NCBI GenBank assembly: GCA_977017575.1
Contig: CDRNVI010000035.1
Location: forward strand, 18,244-82,243
DNA from: Paramoeba atlantica
Taxonomy: Eukaryota; Discosea
Reading direction: 5' to 3'
Length of the DNA: 64,000 nt
Below the pieces are notes generated by a model, which was not told where the DNA came from, made no database searches, and saw nothing but the letters and a program-made list of their open reading frames with translations. Shown here piece after piece: positions 63,501-64,000 of the stretch; position 1 is the first letter of the stretch, and every line of letters starts with the position of its first letter. Made by a program: the position numbers and the translations under genes.

Positions 63501-64000
63501 TTTAGCCTGGAAAACGGAAAGATTATAGCCAGAAATAGTCGAATTTCGGGTACAAATGCGGTCATTTTCGCATATTTTTGCTCTCAGAGCACTAAATCCG
63601 ACATTTGCGCGTGGGAAATCACTCGCAGGCATGAATGAAAGCCTACCGAACGTATTGGGTAGAGAATGCGACTCCAACCATACCATTCTTTCGACACAAA
63701 AATGCCCCTTTAGGTCCGAAAAATACTTTTTCACCTTTTTTAGTCAAAAATGGGTCATTTTGGGGGGCGCACCACAGTTCGAAGAAGTGATACCTTGCGA
63801 AAACAACTGCGAAGAAAGCTAGTGTAGGTCCCAAACTAGCAAAATACAATAGGGGAAACGATTTTGGAAAAATATTTTTTTTGTCATTTTTTTCGCCCAA
63901 GTTGAAATTTTTTTCAAAAAATTTTTTCCGAAAAAATCCGAACTTGGCGGGACCCGTCCTGCGGATACGCGGGGGGGGTCACCCCCGGGTAGGGGGGGTG
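63501..64000. mobile_element. Start of a second inverted-repeat element (left arm)
   Basis: Matches 58477-58975 closely in the same orientation (GCCTGGAAAACGGAAAGATT, ...GGGGGGCGCACCACAGTTCG...) and runs off the window at the G-rich stretch before the C-rich minisatellite. Confidence 0.85.

Noticed and set aside
1-64000. Algal or plant origin from the DIRS and REL-LINE content
   Set aside because: Such elements occur widely, and the kinetoplastid/diplonemid-like spliced leader is far more specific.

Overview
This is nuclear DNA of a eukaryote packed with transposable elements. The best clue to the organism is a leader of about 36 nt, containing GATACAGTTTCTGTACC and ending TTGTTG, found nine times, mostly just 5' of unrelated element ORFs. 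Its 3' half matches the spliced leader (SL) of kinetoplastids and diplonemids, which share CAGTTTCTGTAC...TTG. I therefore read the window as a euglenozoan, more likely a diplonemid than a compact trypanosomatid because DIRS-like, DDE, Merlin and Tc1 elements are abundant. That assignment is inference. The elements appear to be retrocopies of trans-spliced mRNAs that carried the SL back into DNA.

Layout. 1-8260: an old LINE (family A) cut in two by a 5.2 kb insertion without target-site duplication (TSD), which itself contains a full-length LINE-A (ORF 1916-5569). 8230-10914: a 177-bp satellite interrupted by a 0.3 kb insertion. 10915-21735: a minus-strand train of LINE-B copies (one intact, 15786-19775) and short SL-bearing retrocopies, joined poly(A)-to-SL. 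22166-24190: a truncated DIRS/VIPER-like tyrosine-recombinase (YR) element butting onto a 3'-truncated LINE-C (24176-26743). 27852-28863: a terminal-inverted-repeat (TIR) element full of hairpins. 28930-32890: a second YR element with captured SL and part of a third. 33000-45174: two decayed minus-strand YR elements (D1, D3) broken by a TA-flanked DNA element, an SL-bearing retrocopy and a 2.7 kb DDE transposon with a 7-bp TSD. 45190-53390: LINE-B and LINE-A2 pseudogenes. 53631-54721: a Merlin-like transposase. 56612-57889: the only probable cellular gene, questin-oxidase-like. 58368-64000: long inverted repeats ending in hairpins, enclosing a Tc1/mariner remnant and a 30-bp minisatellite.

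Three element classes interact. LINEs have a C-terminal restriction-like endonuclease and use target-primed reverse transcription. YR retroelements (gag, YR, RT-RNase H) integrate without TSDs. Cut-and-paste DNA elements land in both. Because hosts and inserts can be read through each other's junctions, insertion order and several exact boundaries can be recovered. Most ORFs carry frameshifts or stops. The intact ones are LINE-A (1217 aa), LINE-B2 (1329 aa), one YR (from 22402), the DDE transposase and the questin-oxidase-like gene.
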